From positions 51,844,774 to 51,908,773 of the forward strand of contig OX104112.1 of NCBI GenBank assembly GCA_944474755.1: DNA of 64,000 nucleotides, given 5' to 3'. The notes under the pieces were generated by a model. That model was not told the DNA's origin, did not search any database, and saw only the letters and a program-made list of their open reading frames with translations. The translations under genes were made by a program, and so were the position numbers. The DNA is from Limnoperna fortunei. Taxonomy: Eukaryota; Mollusca; Bivalvia; Mytilida; Modiolidae. How positions within the stretch are numbered: the stretch's first letter is position 1; each line of letters begins with the position of its first letter. Below are positions 1-11,550 of the stretch, one piece after another.

Positions 1-97
1 GATCAAAGAAGAGGGGACCTTGTGGGGCCGGTCGCTGTGGATACGTGGGTAAAAGCCAAATCCACCTAAGCTGTTACGTAATGGAAAATAAATGACA
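1..97. other. left flank of the large TIR transposon
   Basis: Short unique-looking sequence before the 9-bp target-site duplication. No gene or repeat is recognisable. If the Kelch-like gene downstream is intact, this is part of its intron. Confidence 0.4.
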
Positions 98-106
98 TTG
101 TTGTTA

Positions 107-370
107 GGGTACATCGAAAGTGTAAAAACCCCCTGCAAAGTGTAAAAACCCCGTGGAATAGTGTAAAAACCCCTATATATATGGTGAAAACCCCTCAGAA
201 ATGATAGATATTACTATATATTATGATAATAATGCAATATTTGTGAAAAAATAATTATGCTTTATCGCACAGAATCGATTTTTGTAACCGCACGATACGT
301 CCAATATGACGTCTAATAGCTAGGGGAGAGCACTCTAATTCTTTGTAATAAAAGTACTACAAGTACTGTA
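107..370 (+). repeat. left terminal inverted repeat
   Basis: Near-identical inverse of 5203-5465. The outer ~95 bp contain three copies of GTGTAAAAACCCC (from about 119, 139 and 161) and a variant GGTGAAAACCCC. The inner part includes TAGCTAGGGGAGAGCACTC. Tandem motifs at a TIR end resemble an array of transposase-binding sites (inference). Confidence 0.88.
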
Positions 371-874
371 AGTTGGAATTATATTGAAAATGTTAATTCT
401 GACAAATGATTTAATGTGTGAAATTAAAATAATGTCTATAATTTTATAATGAATTTTTAAAAAAAATATATGTATTTAATTTAAAGCTTTGCACTCTTTG
501 TATTACATGTACATGTAATTATATGTCTGTTGTTATTAAAAGATTTTAAATATGTCATCCATTTTAGTAGCCCATATTAGACAAAATTAGTTACAATTAC
601 AATGAATTGATTAATTGACATTTCAGTCAATCAACACATTTGGCTCATAATTATATATAATTAAGAGCCCCACGCCAAGTCAAGTCTATGAACATCTGGG
701 GCTGGGTAAGGGGATTTTATATATTTATTCATTTAAGTCGTTTTGTTTTATAACTATAGGAGTAATAATTTTTTTCTAGAAAAGTACAAATTATTATTAT
801 TATTATTAGCTTGGTATTGTCTATAATATTGCAAAAAAAATTTGAACTAGACCAAGGTTTTTTGTTTTTGAAGT

Positions 875-1072
875 TAAACTACTAAGATATCCTGCCCAAG
901 GCTTCGGACATCTGTCGTAGTCCGCGTAACAATAAGTAAAATTTTTATTTATTTTTTTTCAAATTTAAAACTACTATATGACATCCTGCACAAGGCTTGG
1001 GACATCTGTCGTAGTCAGCGTAGAAATTAGTTAAATTTTATTTTTCAAAATTAAAACTACTAAGATACCTGC
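875..1072. repeat. tandem repeat, ~85-90 bp unit, about 2.3 copies
   Basis: A unit starting AAACTACTAAGATATCCTGC recurs at about 966 and again, truncated, at about 1050. Each full unit contains GGACATCTGTCGTAGTC. It lies inside the large transposon, just inside the left TIR. Confidence 0.7.
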
Positions 1073-1262
1073 ACACATCTCTCTTTAATGTATCGCTGTC
1101 CGCAAACTAAGTGTCTCGCCCTTGAAAAAATAGAGAAATGAATACATTGAACAAAACATTGAAATATCACTCAGAATCTAAATCGCAATTCCGTTTAGTC
1201 GTCGACAGTTCGTTGATTTTCCTCTTCAGTTGACCTTTATTCCTTCCAAGGTTTAATGACAG

Positions 1263-2223
1263 TCATTCGTCCGTCTGTCGAAGTAAGGGTCTTTTGGTCT
1301 GGCGGCAATCTCTAAAAAAAAACGTTCTCTTTTCAACGGTCTTGGTCATCCACAGCGATTTCAACACATGAAACTGTATAGGGCCGTCCGCTAGTCGGTA
1401 CTGTCCAATTGAAATCAATAATCTTAGCAAATCCTTATATATTGGGTGTCCACAATATCTCTTGTAACCTGTACTAAATTCAATAATGGTTGTGATTTCC
1501 AGTCGATGGCTCGCTCGGGGGATTCACTATTATTATTTGTCCAACTTTTGTCAAAGTAACCAATATGATCAACTGTTTTCCGATGTTAAATCAAAGTTGG
1601 TTTTAATTTGTTAATAAAATACCTGTGAAATTTCGAAGATAATGTCTGTGTCCTTTGTTGACGTTGAAACATATCGGGTCATCGGCATGGATAAATCCGT
1701 CTCTACCAGAGATGTCGATCAGTATCGAGCTGATGTAATGGCGTTGACTATAGCCATTTTCCTTGTCTGATCCAAACACTAAGTTTTGTGTATTAGTATC
1801 CAGGGACGGATTCAGAAAATCGAGTTAGAGGGACGAAATTTTGGCGGTTCTTGTATGGTGTCCATAACGATTTATATCTGCTTGTAACTTGATGCAGTAA
1901 CGCGCAAGTCACACAAGTTGAAGGTTTTGTCAATTTTAAAATACTGTGTCCTGAACAACTTAAAGTCTTGATGTCTGCTAACTGCATTGGTCGTCTTTGT
2001 AACGAATTAAACAAGGCGCTTTTTCATTGTCGCGTATTATCGATTTCATTATGGAATCTTTGTCTGCAATCATTCTGTCTATTTCCTGTAAAGTCGGCAA
2101 TATTTCCTGATCTAAATATATGTCCCAATTCGTTTTTATGCTTCCATTTTTACATTATACTTTTTGTCATATACCTGTTTTCTGCTGGCAGTTCCGCTCA
2201 ATTCGTCATTTTTCACTGTCAGC
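1263..2223 (-). CDS. unrecognised spliced gene (3' part) inside the transposon
   Basis: Four open segments join in phase through GT-AG introns: 2223-2175, 2106-1983, 1778-1623 and 1468-1263 (TGA at 1265-1263). The first segment follows an acceptor TACAATAG. Later junctions are phase 0, phase 1 (recreating an ATG codon) and phase 1 (recreating a Gly codon). The product (about 177 residues seen) starts with a polar, possibly helical stretch (LPTLQEIDRMIADKDS). It continues with a region containing ISGRDGFIHADDPICF and KGHRHYLRNFTG, then YCGHPIYKDLLRLLISIGQY. I do not recognise the family, and no DDE triad is evident. A run of nine T near 1315-1323 sets the final frame and may hide an indel. The 5' end is missing, since a SINE and a microsatellite lie upstream. 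It could be a captured host gene, an element-encoded accessory protein, or a decayed transposase portion. Confidence 0.5.
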
Positions 2224-2248
2224 CTATTGTATACATTTGGTTTAAACA

Positions 2249-2494
2249 GTGGTTAAGGTAGTTCGTCTACTATTGATCACGTGGTCTGTCAACACTGAGA
2301 TTGCGGGTTCGATTCTCACTGCAGGCAGGGTGTACTCGACTCCAATCTTAATTTACAAGGATTGCCAGTTTTCCTACCGCAGGTCGGGGGTTTTCTCCGG
2401 GTACTCCGACTTCCTCCCCCAATAAAAACTGGACGCCATGATATAGCTGAAAAATTGCTGAAAGTGGCGATAAAAAACCATCAAACAAACAAAC
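2249..2494 (+). mobile_element. tRNA-derived SINE, 5'-truncated, inside the transposon
   Basis: Begins within the tRNA-like head (TGGTTAAGG), has a perfect B box (GGTTCGATTC) and the conserved body of this window's SINE family (CCAGTTTTCCTACC, TACTCCG, CTTCCTCCCCCAATAAAAACTGG). It ends in a CAAACAAACAAACA tail. It lies just upstream of exon 2223-2175 of the minus-strand gene, antisense to it. Confidence 0.8.
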
Positions 2495-2603
2495 ATATTT
2501 TATTTCTATTCATATATCTATATATTTACAAGAAAATACAGACAAGGATTCGGAAACAAGATACAAAGCTTATATAAATCTGTCTTAAATCTGTCATTTA
2601 GTA

Positions 2604-2772
<169 letters not shown>

Positions 2773-2973
2773 GTTTCAGTGCCGTTTCAACCACTATAAA
2801 ACTAGCATCCAGATTGTAGTTACAGAAGAAAAAAGGAATGTAGTATTTTTTCTTCTGTATACAATTAAAGGATTGTCTGTCTGGAGTAAATAGGACATTT
2901 CTGTCATTACAGAGGCGGGTGTTCGCATGTATTCTTTTGCTTGCTTGAAATTACAATGTGGCGCCAAACCTGG

Positions 2974-3093
2974 TTAAGTTCCGCAGTATTCAGTTTTGTT
3001 AACAAACCAACAAAGTGCCTTTCTCAAGGTAACGAGAATAGCAAGATATTCATTTTCAGTGAAACGAACACCGTCTGCCGCCTCATGGCTGGC
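2974..3093 (-). pseudogene. possible upstream exon of the transposon's minus-strand gene
   Basis: An open stretch follows an acceptor-like GTATACAG and runs to a TAA at 2976-2974. It encodes an amphipathic, protein-like segment including FTENEYLAILVTLRKAL. A donor (CAG|GT) lies just past the stop. It may be a decayed exon of the gene at 1263-2223. No family is recognised. Confidence 0.3.
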
Positions 3094-3642
3094 CTGTATA
3101 CATTAACAGGTTTGAAAAAGTAAAAAGTATAATTACCACCGTATATAAAACTATATTCTAAAAATATAATATAACGACACTATCGATTGATTTGTCGGCA
3201 CGTGCCAGAAGTTTGGCTACTAGGTGTTAATTGACAAGGCAAATAACAAGTGTAATCAACATTAACAATTAAATATCTACAATTTTTGCTGCAGCGAGGG
3301 TTACTTTATCAAAAAAATTTTAAGTATTCATTACAGAGTAAAGTTATTTCATCTTGTATTTTGCTAATTAAAATGAAACCTTTGAAATCAAGGCTAAATC
3401 TATAAAAGAGCCGTAAAAAACGAAATTTTACTGGATATTTTGATAAATTCTAATGTTCCTGCTTGTCGTCTTGATATGTTACCAAATATAGAATAAAGAA
3501 ATACATGTTTTTACAACCATGATCATATATGTAAAAGGAGCATGTGATGTCATGTCCAAACCTTTTTCCATGCCAATTACATTTTAATGGTGAGATCTAC
3601 CACAGCGCGGAACACTTGTATCAAAATATTAAAGCATTCTAC

Positions 3643-4306
3643 ACCGAATCCATGCCAGATTGCCGAATCCCAAATTGCCGACTCCCAACTTGCCGAGTCC
3701 AATTGGCCGATTCCCAAATTGCCGAATAAAACAAATCTATCCTAAAAAAATTTTCTTTTATTAATTACTTACAACTTATCAGAAAAAAGTTTTTAATTGA
3801 CACAGAATCTACAGAGGAAATAGTCAATTTGTAAAAAAAATTTAGTGTTTTTGTGAAAATTTAATAGTTGCTTTGTTATAAATCTAGGGCTTAAAATGTT
3901 AAATTAATGAAATAAATCATAGTTCTATCTAAATGTTTATTTTATTATTTAAAGTTACGAACAAAGTAAAAAATAACGTATACACGAAACAATACAGATC
4001 AGGGTGCCGTTTCATTTAAATTGCATGGTATAACGAGCACGTTAATTATCGATAGCTTTATGAAACGGCACCCTGGAGTCACTGTGTCTGGAGTATACGC
4101 CACGTGCATGTCAAAGAGACAACAACACAAATAATCTCGATTCATTGGCATTGAGTTGATATGTAGTGTTAAACACGTAAAAAATGTCAAAAACAACATA
4201 AATACAATAAAACATTTTTTTCTAAAACCATTAATAACATATAACTTTTGATTGTCGGCAGTTTGGGAATCGGCTAACTGGAATATGCAATCTGGGATGA
4301 TACCAC
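3643..4306. mobile_element. 664-bp non-autonomous element nested in the NADAR gene
   Basis: Five bases, TCTAC, flank it on both sides (3638-3642 and 4307-4311). Removing one copy plus the insert restores an uninterrupted NADAR frame. The ends are imperfect inverted repeats (CCAGATTGC near both). The left end has a short tandem array of ATTGCCGA-TCCCAA units (3660-3728), with inverted counterparts at 4252-4285. An internal hairpin has its own arms CAGGGTGCCGTTTCAT and ATGAAACGGCACCCTGG (4000-4076). Confidence 0.7.
4000..4076. repeat. short hairpin element
   Basis: Arms of about 17 bp (CAGGGTGCCGTTTCAT and its inverse) enclose about 44 bp. It sits inside the 664-bp insertion, so at least three nesting levels exist here. 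It could be a tiny foldback element or part of the carrier. Confidence 0.6.
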
Positions 4307-5202
4307 TCTACCACAAGCAAGCAGTCCTTGCAGCTGAAATAATACAAGCGAAGGATGCCAAGACGGCGAAAGCAATAGGCAAGATAATTCGGACAAGTCA
4401 GTCTTGGGAAGACGTAAAGCCCACAATTGTGGCATAAATCTTAAAATATGTCCAGTGCCAACAGTTTAGATACACTACAACAGCTCGGGCTACGTATGCC
4501 ATAACGTAAGCTACGAGTTCTGGGGCAGTGGACATAGCGGTAATGGACAGAATGAATTTTGTTTACGTTTTGTTATGTTTTTACTTTTTTTTTCAAGACG
4601 AATATATGTATAAATTGTGTCTTGTGTTTTGTTCTAGCATGTATTATCTCCAGATTTTTCTATTGTTCCTTATTTAGAACACCCCAAACCATTTTTATTT
4701 CATAACACAGTATACAAAGAGATCCCAACAAAAACAACAGGTAGTTGAATTTTATTGGTCTCTGTTTACATATTTTCATAAACACAAAATTACAACTCTT
4801 TCAATCTACATAGACTGAATTGTATGAAATTTGTTTGACAATAAGATATCATGTCTCTGCAGTCTTCTGTTTTGTCTTTTCATGATAATAGGCAGGTTCT
4901 TATTGAAATTGATGAAACTTTGTTAAGTTGTCCATTCTGAAAAAAAGAAAATAAAACATAAATAAACAAACAAACAAACTTACTGTATTAATCATCTCCT
5001 ATTAAAATGTAGTCCAATATTGGCAATTCATATGTATCAACTATTTTTTAAATCAAATAATACTTATATTCTAAAGGTATAAATTAAATTATATATTTAT
5101 TTAATTCATTTATTCTTATTCAAAATCATTTTTTTTTTATCAAATTGTGTATTATAGGATCAATTTTTAATATATTTTATTCCTACCTACAGTATTCCTA
5201 GC

Positions 5203-5465
5203 TACAGTACTTAAGTACTTTTATTGCAATTAATTGGAGTGCTCTCCCCTAGCTATTTGACCTCATATAGGATGTATCGTCCGGTTACAAAAATCGATTC
5301 TGTGCGATAAAGCATAATTATTTTTTCACAAATATTGCATTATTATCATAATATATAGTAATATCTATCATTTCTGAGGGGTTTTCACCATATATATAGG
5401 GGTTTTTACACTATTCCACGGGGTTTTTACACTTTTCAGGGGGTTTTTACACTTTCGATGTACCG
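5203..5465 (-). repeat. right terminal inverted repeat
   Basis: Reverse complement of the left TIR, with only scattered substitutions and small indels, mostly at the inner end. It carries the same GTGTAAAAACCCC array at its outer end. The low divergence between arms suggests fairly recent activity or gene conversion. Confidence 0.88.
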
Positions 5466-5474
5466 TTGTTGTTA

Positions 5475-5879
5475 CATGTAACTAATAATTGTATATATAT
5501 ACCAAAGGGTTGTCATGGTAACAAAACAAACAGAACCTCGGCAGCCAAACACATTGGCAAAATGAATGTAAATTTTTAAGGTTAAGCATGAAATTTGTCA
5601 TAGATTATATGGCAGTTCATTATCTTCACTTTTTTCTTTTTTTTTTGCAGTTTTGTAGGAAATTTCATTAAATTTATTTCATTCAAGACCAACATCAAAA
5701 TAAAAGAATTGTTTTAATTGTAACAAATTTAAAATATCAAACCACATTTAACATGTCTGTTGTTTTGAGACCTACATGAACCAGAATCACCTCCTAAGTA
5801 AGATTTAGAAATACCAGGCCTGTACTGAGCTTTAGAAAAGTTAATTAATTTTATTTCTTGTTTTATATTATGTCATCAG
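5475..5879. other. intronic sequence before the BACK exon
   Basis: AT-rich, no coding signal or repeat recognised. It ends in a pyrimidine-rich tract and TCATCAG, the likely acceptor of the following exon. Confidence 0.4.
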
Positions 5880-6233
5880 AGATATTAGTCACTGTGAGGA
5901 ATTTCTAAGACTGTCAGCTGGTGGAATAAAAGAAATTTTAAAAAGAGATACCTTGATGGTTAGAACTGAAGAAGATATATTTAACAGTATTCTACGATGG
6001 AACAAATTTGATGAGAACAACAGAAAATCAGACACCAAAGATATTATTAAAGAATGTGTCAGGGTCGTTCAGGTACCCCATACATTCCTGGAGAGACTTT
6101 GCTCCTCAGATCCTGAGTTTTATGCTTGTTTAAGTACTCATACCCAAACCCCAGAAAGGAAGGAAGAAGATAGAAGATGTCGGGGATTTACTGATGTAAT
6201 CATAGCAGCTGGTGGAGAGGGTCCTGTTTCAAT
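5880..6233 (+). CDS. Kelch-like gene, BACK-domain exon
   Basis: Reads from a TCATCAG acceptor to a GTAAGT donor at 6234. It carries the BACK motif and ends in the first Kelch strand (DVIIAAGGEGPVS). The last codon is split after two bases. Confidence 0.82.
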
Positions 6234-8413
6234 GTAAGTATACATGTAAGGTAAAGTTTTTCAGCTTTATCATGGTATCCAGTTTTTATAGTAGGAGAAA
6301 GCCGGAGTACCAGGTTATAAACCCAACGTTCAGAAGGAAGACTAAAAATGTCAATTAAAATTGTAGTTCACCCTGCTCACAGACTCTAACCAGCAACCTC
6401 AGTGTTGATAGGCAGGTGATGAATAATAGACGACAAACTACCTTGGCTACCAAGGCCCCCCCCCCCCCCCCATGTAGAGATATGTGAAGTTGTTTGGCAG
6501 AAAAAATGTTCTACATGTGTGTGAAGACTTTTGGTTGAAAATTAAATTTTGTTATTTCTATGTTCTGTCTTCTACATGATTTTTCCAGAAAAAAAAATGA
6601 GAAATTTCTGGGTATTAAATTTATCAAACAAATTTTTACAGGGTGTAAATACTGACCATATCAATTTCAGCTGAAACTATAATACCTGTACATTTATTAT
6701 AAAATTTCAACATTGTTGACAGGGATTTTTCTTATAACAAGGCATCAACATTAGGCTTGAAAACAGTCACATAAAAAATTGTGTGGCTGGGTAAACTAAT
6801 CAATTGGATTCCTCAGTCTTCCTTGACAATATACAGTCAGGTAGAAAAATCAACAGCTTAAAACATGCAGAACTACACAATGTAACACAAAAACAAAAAA
6901 ATGGAACTAACATCCTGGCATGTGTATTGATTGTTTAGTACAAATAAATAATAAACATGCAGTGTAGACAGGTTTCCTTTATACAGAATGAGTGAGAATT
7001 AAAATTTGTGTTATCCTGTCTGGTGTGAATCACTTTATTTACACATTAAACTGTTTTGTTAATATCTGTAAACACATTTTTTTTAGAAAACCAGATGATG
7101 TAGAAATTAAATCGTGTGTGAGATGTCTGGTTCCAAATAAACGTGATTCCCATGGCATTGGTTTATGGATAGATCTTCCACCTCTGCAAGGTCAGAGGTC
7201 AGGACATGGTATTGTTGATGTAGGTATGTAGTATCTCTTGCGTCAGGTATAATTTTTTTACTATTATTTTTGTTATATTTATGTTAAATACAGGATATTT
7301 ATTTAGGACGTCTTTAAAATTGTGTCGGGCATATCATAAAACGTTTTTGTCTTTTGAGGTAGGCTTTTGATATTTGGTATGTGGGTAGATAATATCGATG
7401 TGTTGCATACCATGGTGGGTGAACTTTGACGTCAAGGTTAGCAGGGCCTACAGAGATCGATGCCATCTTGTAGCTTATTGCTAGTAACTTGGTTAGTGAA
7501 CACTCATTTGCCATTTTATAATGGAACTACATTTACTATTATCAGTTTTATTTTGCTCTTTCTAATAGGTGGATGCCTGTATGCCTGTGGTGGACGAGAT
7601 CAGAATTGTATAATCCTTAATACATGTGAAAAGTATGATCCTCTCACCAACAAGTGGACAGAGATACCCAGAATGAATCATGCCCGAGTGGGTTTTGGCC
7701 TGGTTGCCATTGACGACAATATTTATGCTATTGGTGGAAGTAACGACATGACTGAACCATTAACCTCTGTTGAGGTTTACAATATATACACTAACAAATG
7801 GTCAGCTCTTCCTGACATGAACCTTAAAAGGGTTTGGTCTTCGTACTGTGGTGTTGATAAGAAAATTTATGTCATGGCTGGGGGTGCTGTTGGAAAGTTG
7901 TTTGAAGCAGTAGAGTGTTTTGATACACGGACAGAAACTTGGACCTCAGTATCGCCGATGAGGGAGAGGAGATGTGATGCCAGAGCTGTTGCTGTGGATA
8001 AAGATATTTATGTTTTTGGAGGCTTTAGAAGAATCGAATGTCCGAGCGCAATGCATGGCGGGCACAACATAAAATTCTGTGGAACAGAAGTGTACTCAAC
8101 AAGAAACGACTATTGGGCACAATTGCATAGTAGAGGAACAGGATTGTGCACCATGTCTGACTCTTCACAGGTGTATGGTGCTCTTTATGATGGAGAAGAA
8201 ATATTAGTTGTTGGAGATTTAGACATGGAAGGTACCTTCCATTGTGTCAGAGCCTTTAATATACACACATGTACTTGGCACTGCATAGCCCAGAATTCCC
8301 CTCCAAATCAGCGTGGATATCCTACATGTTTGTTTAGACTTCCTACTTATTTGTTAAGGAATTTTCAGTGGGAGCAAGGCAAACTTACATTTGAATCCAA
8401 AAACAAGCAGTGA
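5880..8413 (+). CDS. Kelch-like protein (BACK plus Kelch repeats), 5'-partial
   Basis: Kelch-like (KLHL) proteins are substrate adaptors of Cullin-3 ubiquitin ligases, with BTB, BACK and Kelch domains in order. Three exons are visible: ~5880-6233, 7087-7223 and 7569-8413 (TGA 8411-8413), joined in phase 2 and phase 1 through GTAAGT and GTATGT donors. The first encodes a BACK domain (EEFLRLSAGGIKEILKRDTL, then VRTEEDIFNSILRW) and the start of a Kelch blade. The last encodes five Kelch-type units with GG and Y-x6-W signatures, such as YDPLTNKWTEIPRMNHAR and YNIYTNKWSALPDMN. That gives six blades in all. No BTB exon is in the window: it should lie upstream, beyond the 5.36-kb transposon. The exact KLHL member is not assignable. 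The exact start of the first exon is uncertain by a few bases. Confidence 0.85.
6255..6474 (-). mobile_element. SINE copy in a Kelch-like gene intron
   Basis: Reverse-oriented relative of the tRNA-derived SINE. The body (AGCCGGAGTACC on +) and a decayed tRNA-like head ending in TTGGCTACCAAGGCC are recognisable. A run of about 15 C at 6457-6471 corresponds to a G-rich 5' end. B-box region decayed. Confidence 0.65.
7087..7223 (+). CDS. Kelch-like gene, short middle exon
   Basis: Follows a T-rich tract and TTTTAG. It completes a split Ile codon and runs to a GTATGT donor at 7224. It encodes the rest of the first Kelch blade, with LWIDLPPL in place of the usual W-x-LPPM. It ends one base into the next Gly codon. 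Confidence 0.8.
7569..8413 (+). CDS. Kelch-like gene, terminal Kelch exon
   Basis: Follows the acceptor CTAATAG and runs to TGA. It encodes blades with LYACGGRD, IYAIGGSND, IYVMAGG, IYVFGGF and a degenerate last one (ILVVGDLD). The fourth blade has a long loop containing CPSAMHGGHNIKFCGTE. Confidence 0.88.
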
Positions 8414-8700
8414 GCACTGGTGATTTTTAGTTATACACCTTATTTTGTTTTGTTGAACCTACTTGTAGATCTTGTTTTGTCTTATTTCAAACAAGTTCTG
8501 GCATTTTTTTGCTTCTTTTGTTGTTAATGTGTAATTGTTGATTTGTAACCATTGTCACACAAAGTAACAAGTTGTTTTTAACTTACTTCTACTAGTCCAA
8601 TTTATATTGCATGAATAAATGTAATATTTATAAATAAAAATAAATTTAATAAATTTGATATTATTAATTGCACAAACTTCTCTGTTGTTGTGTTTTGTAA
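8414..8700 (+). promoter_or_regulatory. 3' UTR and poly(A) signals of the Kelch-like gene
   Basis: Canonical AATAAA hexamers at 8614-8619 and 8633-8638, about 200 bp after the stop, in an AT-rich tract. These are the likeliest cleavage signals. Confidence 0.6.
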
Positions 8701-9550
8701 TAATTGTGCAATTTAATTAATGCAGTAGCTAATTCATTGTTAAAACACAATTTTAAAGATGTAAAAATAAAATAAAAAAGATTTTGCAATGATTTACAAA
8801 TAGAATGAATATTTTGCAAAATAATATTGTGCAAAGATTTCTACATAGAACAAGTACCATCTCAATAATATTGCATGGTACATGTATGCAACATTTATAG
8901 TATGCAGCAATGTAACTTGTTACTGTCAAAACTTTTATCATTATATTTTCCAAATGTGTACCATATGTCACAAATGATTTTTTTCTCTATTATTGCTCTG
9001 GTATGCAATACGGTTATATACTTGCTACAACTTGGTTATGCTAAATGGTTGTATAATTGCTGTAACTAAGTTATGCAAAATCGTTATATACTTGTTGTAA
9101 CTTATTTACTTTTATACATAAATTGTTTACATACAATTTTAACCAGATCACATAATATCATACCATACATGGACTGGCGCCTTTCAATCTAACTAATTTA
9201 TAACTCACAGATTATATATAAGTTTTTAAGATGTTCCTAGTATTGAAATAGACAATAAAAATTTGGTCTTGTAAAATGACTGATCTCGACTACAAAATTG
9301 TTTTTACTGAAGATACCCTTTATTCTAATATGACGTGCCTAAAACACTTTGAGACCACACCAGGTGTAAAATGAGTATATACAGCTAATTAACATCATAA
9401 GCGATTAACACTCTGTATGGCGACATATCAAGATTTTTCATATATTTTAATGATATCACAATCAAATTTGTGACCTAAATGGCTAACAAGACCTGCAACT
9501 CAAAGGTAATCCTGTTAAAAAAAGTTAATAAATATGTCCTATTAGAATCG

Positions 9551-9686
9551 AAATAATTTATAGGGAGCAAGAATATATACTGATTTCACCACTGTTTGGC
9601 CCTTATGCCCACATTTTAAAATATTGGGCATAAAGAGCCAAACAGTGGTAAAATCAGTATATATTCAGGCCCCAATGAATTATTTC
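9551..9686. repeat. foldback (hairpin) element with 61-nt arms
   Basis: Two ~61-nt arms match in inverted orientation around a 13-nt AT loop. They share AATATATACTGATTT, CCACTGTTTGGC and TTATGCCCA, and are anchored by AAATAATT ends. It is a MITE-like foldback, or could form a long RNA hairpin if transcribed. Confidence 0.8.
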
Positions 9687-10830
9687 TTTAATATTCATGT
9701 AAGTAATATTTTGTGAAGTGAATCTATCAAAAATGATTTTCTTTTAATGTTTTTGAATGTTTTATAGAACATTATTTTGCTATATTAAGAATAAACAATT
9801 GGAGAAGTTGTTGCAAGACTTTAATTTCAATGCAGTTGTGTTAGTTTTACGAAGACATCTTTGACATCATCCAACATTTAATTTTTTATAATTTTGCAAT
9901 AAAGATTTTAAAGCATGTATGTGCTGCAGAACAACAAATTCTGTAAAGGTATGCATAGATATAAATGTTTGTTGTGTTTTAGAAAAACAAATTAAATTGT
10001 AGTAAAAATAACCAATACACATTTAGTTCAATTTCATTGCATGTAACTTATTACTATAGATAATTGATATATTAGACTTCTATAGTATTAATATTGTTTC
10101 TATAGTTTTTATATATTATAATTTATAAATGCTTCTACTTGCCACAGTTTTGTTTATCATTAAGCATGTAAAGCATTTCTGCATTTCTTGTGAGATGTTT
10201 CTGATCTATAGTAGTCCCTTGTTTATAAAACGACCGTTTCTGCACTAAAAATCTCTCTGTGTGAAACGGGTTTAGAAGCAGTCATCTGGCCTTTGTTAAA
10301 GAGGTGGCCTATTATGAGAGTGGCCTCAAGAAAGAATTACAATTTTCTTTTTTTCATATTTATTATTAAATGTGCTGATCAGAATGTTTTTTTACTTAGC
10401 TAAAGTGCTACTTTACGACATAATTATTTTGTAAGAATTTTATGGTGCATAATTTATTGAAATAGTGTTGTATGTGATATATCATTTAGTTTTTTATGGG
10501 TAAAAGAGTTAAAAATAAGTTGAGGCATTACTTTTTAAAGTTTTAAATATATATGTGATTATTGTTCATTTTATGCACATACATCTACCAGTATGTAATT
10601 ATAACTAGATAATGATTTAAATTAAAATGTTTTTTTTGGCTTCCTGCTAAATACCAACAACTTTAATGCAACACAGGATGTAACAATGCTTTTGACTGGA
10701 CAATTAATCTTTTGACATTAATTAAACATTTGATGTTGTCAGACATTTACACAAGTGCAAGTGTTATTTCTGGGAATGTTGTAGGTAGTTAAGATTTTTA
10801 TGGATGTTGCATTGTAATGTATGTGAAGAT

Positions 10831-10931
10831 TTGCCAGCATCAATTGGTAATTTGATGGTCACAAATATCTGATTTTGCTTACACATTGCCAGTAAACTCC
10901 TCTTGTGACCATCAAATCACTATTGCTGCCA
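10831..10931. repeat. hairpin with ~30-nt imperfect arms
   Basis: TTTGATGGTCACAA and its inverse TTGTGACCATCAAA are perfect inner arms; outer GCCAGCA and TGCTGCC also pair. The loop is about 36 nt. Probably a decayed foldback element. Confidence 0.6.
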
Positions 10932-11404
10932 ACACTTCAGCTGTCTCCTAATTATGGGAGATAATTTTCCGAGATTTTTTCTCTTGTTTTATAAGAAAAA
11001 AACATTATTTTTTTGGACACTTCTCAATTTTTGATGTCTATATAACAAAAAACTAGGATGTGATGAGCATTATGTATTTGTTAAATATTTTTACCTATAT
11101 GCTGGTACATAATTCTTTTATGTTTCTTTTAATGTAAATATATTTTCTTTGGTATTTACCCAAGAATATTAATTTAGATGCAGTAATAATAAGTATTGAA
11201 TTTTACAACTGACGGTGACAATGAACTATATATTGTTATATATTTAATGTTATGTTTGTGCAGGATTATTTTTTTTTTTTGCAGATTGAAGAGTCTACCA
11301 AAGTGAAGCCCATCGAGAGTTTTTTTTGTATGTGTGCTAATCAATGTTTTGATATAACAACTTTCTTACAGTAGACAAGATATATCTACATGTTACTTGT
11401 GTGT

Positions 11405-11550
11405 GGGGCCATATCCAGAATTACAGACTAACGATGGACCCAATATAGACCGTTTATGCTGTTACATTTCAAGCCAAATTCAAGGGTTGTAACCATATAA
11501 ATGGTCTGTATCCGGTCCTTCAGAAGTCCATTGTTCTGGATAAGGCCCTA
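11405..11550. repeat. imperfect inverted repeat with ~52-nt arms
   Basis: Left arm begins GGGGCCATATCCAGAA and the right arm ends TTCTGGATAAGGCCCT. Inner pairing uses ATAGACCGTTTA and TAAATGGTCTGTAT. Loop about 40 nt. MITE-like, older than the 9551 hairpin judging by mismatches. Confidence 0.65.

Larger units (their letters stand above)
3519..4567 (+). pseudogene. NADAR-domain (YbiA-like) pseudogene carried by the transposon
   Basis: NADAR proteins bind ADP-ribose/NAD-related ligands, and some remove ADP-ribose from guanine (known for the family). Visible family features, in order: an N-terminal strand with IIYVKGACDVMS; then LFPCQLHFNGE and the hallmark YHSAEHLYQNIKA; a helix with AAEIIQAKDAKTAKAIGKII; WEDVK; KYVQCQQF; and a C-terminal YEFWGSGHSGNGQN like the family's WG-G-G-N motif. 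Damage: one extra A near 3558-3560 shifts the frame; a 664-bp element interrupts the codons after KAFY (3643-4306); a TAA at 4435-4437; and a second frameshift between about 4476 and 4499. Outside these lesions the frame is otherwise open, so the gene decayed recently. It is single-exon as seen. Confidence 0.72.

Noticed and set aside
3544..3729. Tail of the NADAR frame reading CRIPNCRLPTC
   Set aside because: This part is translation of the nested element's tandem repeat, not protein sequence of the gene.
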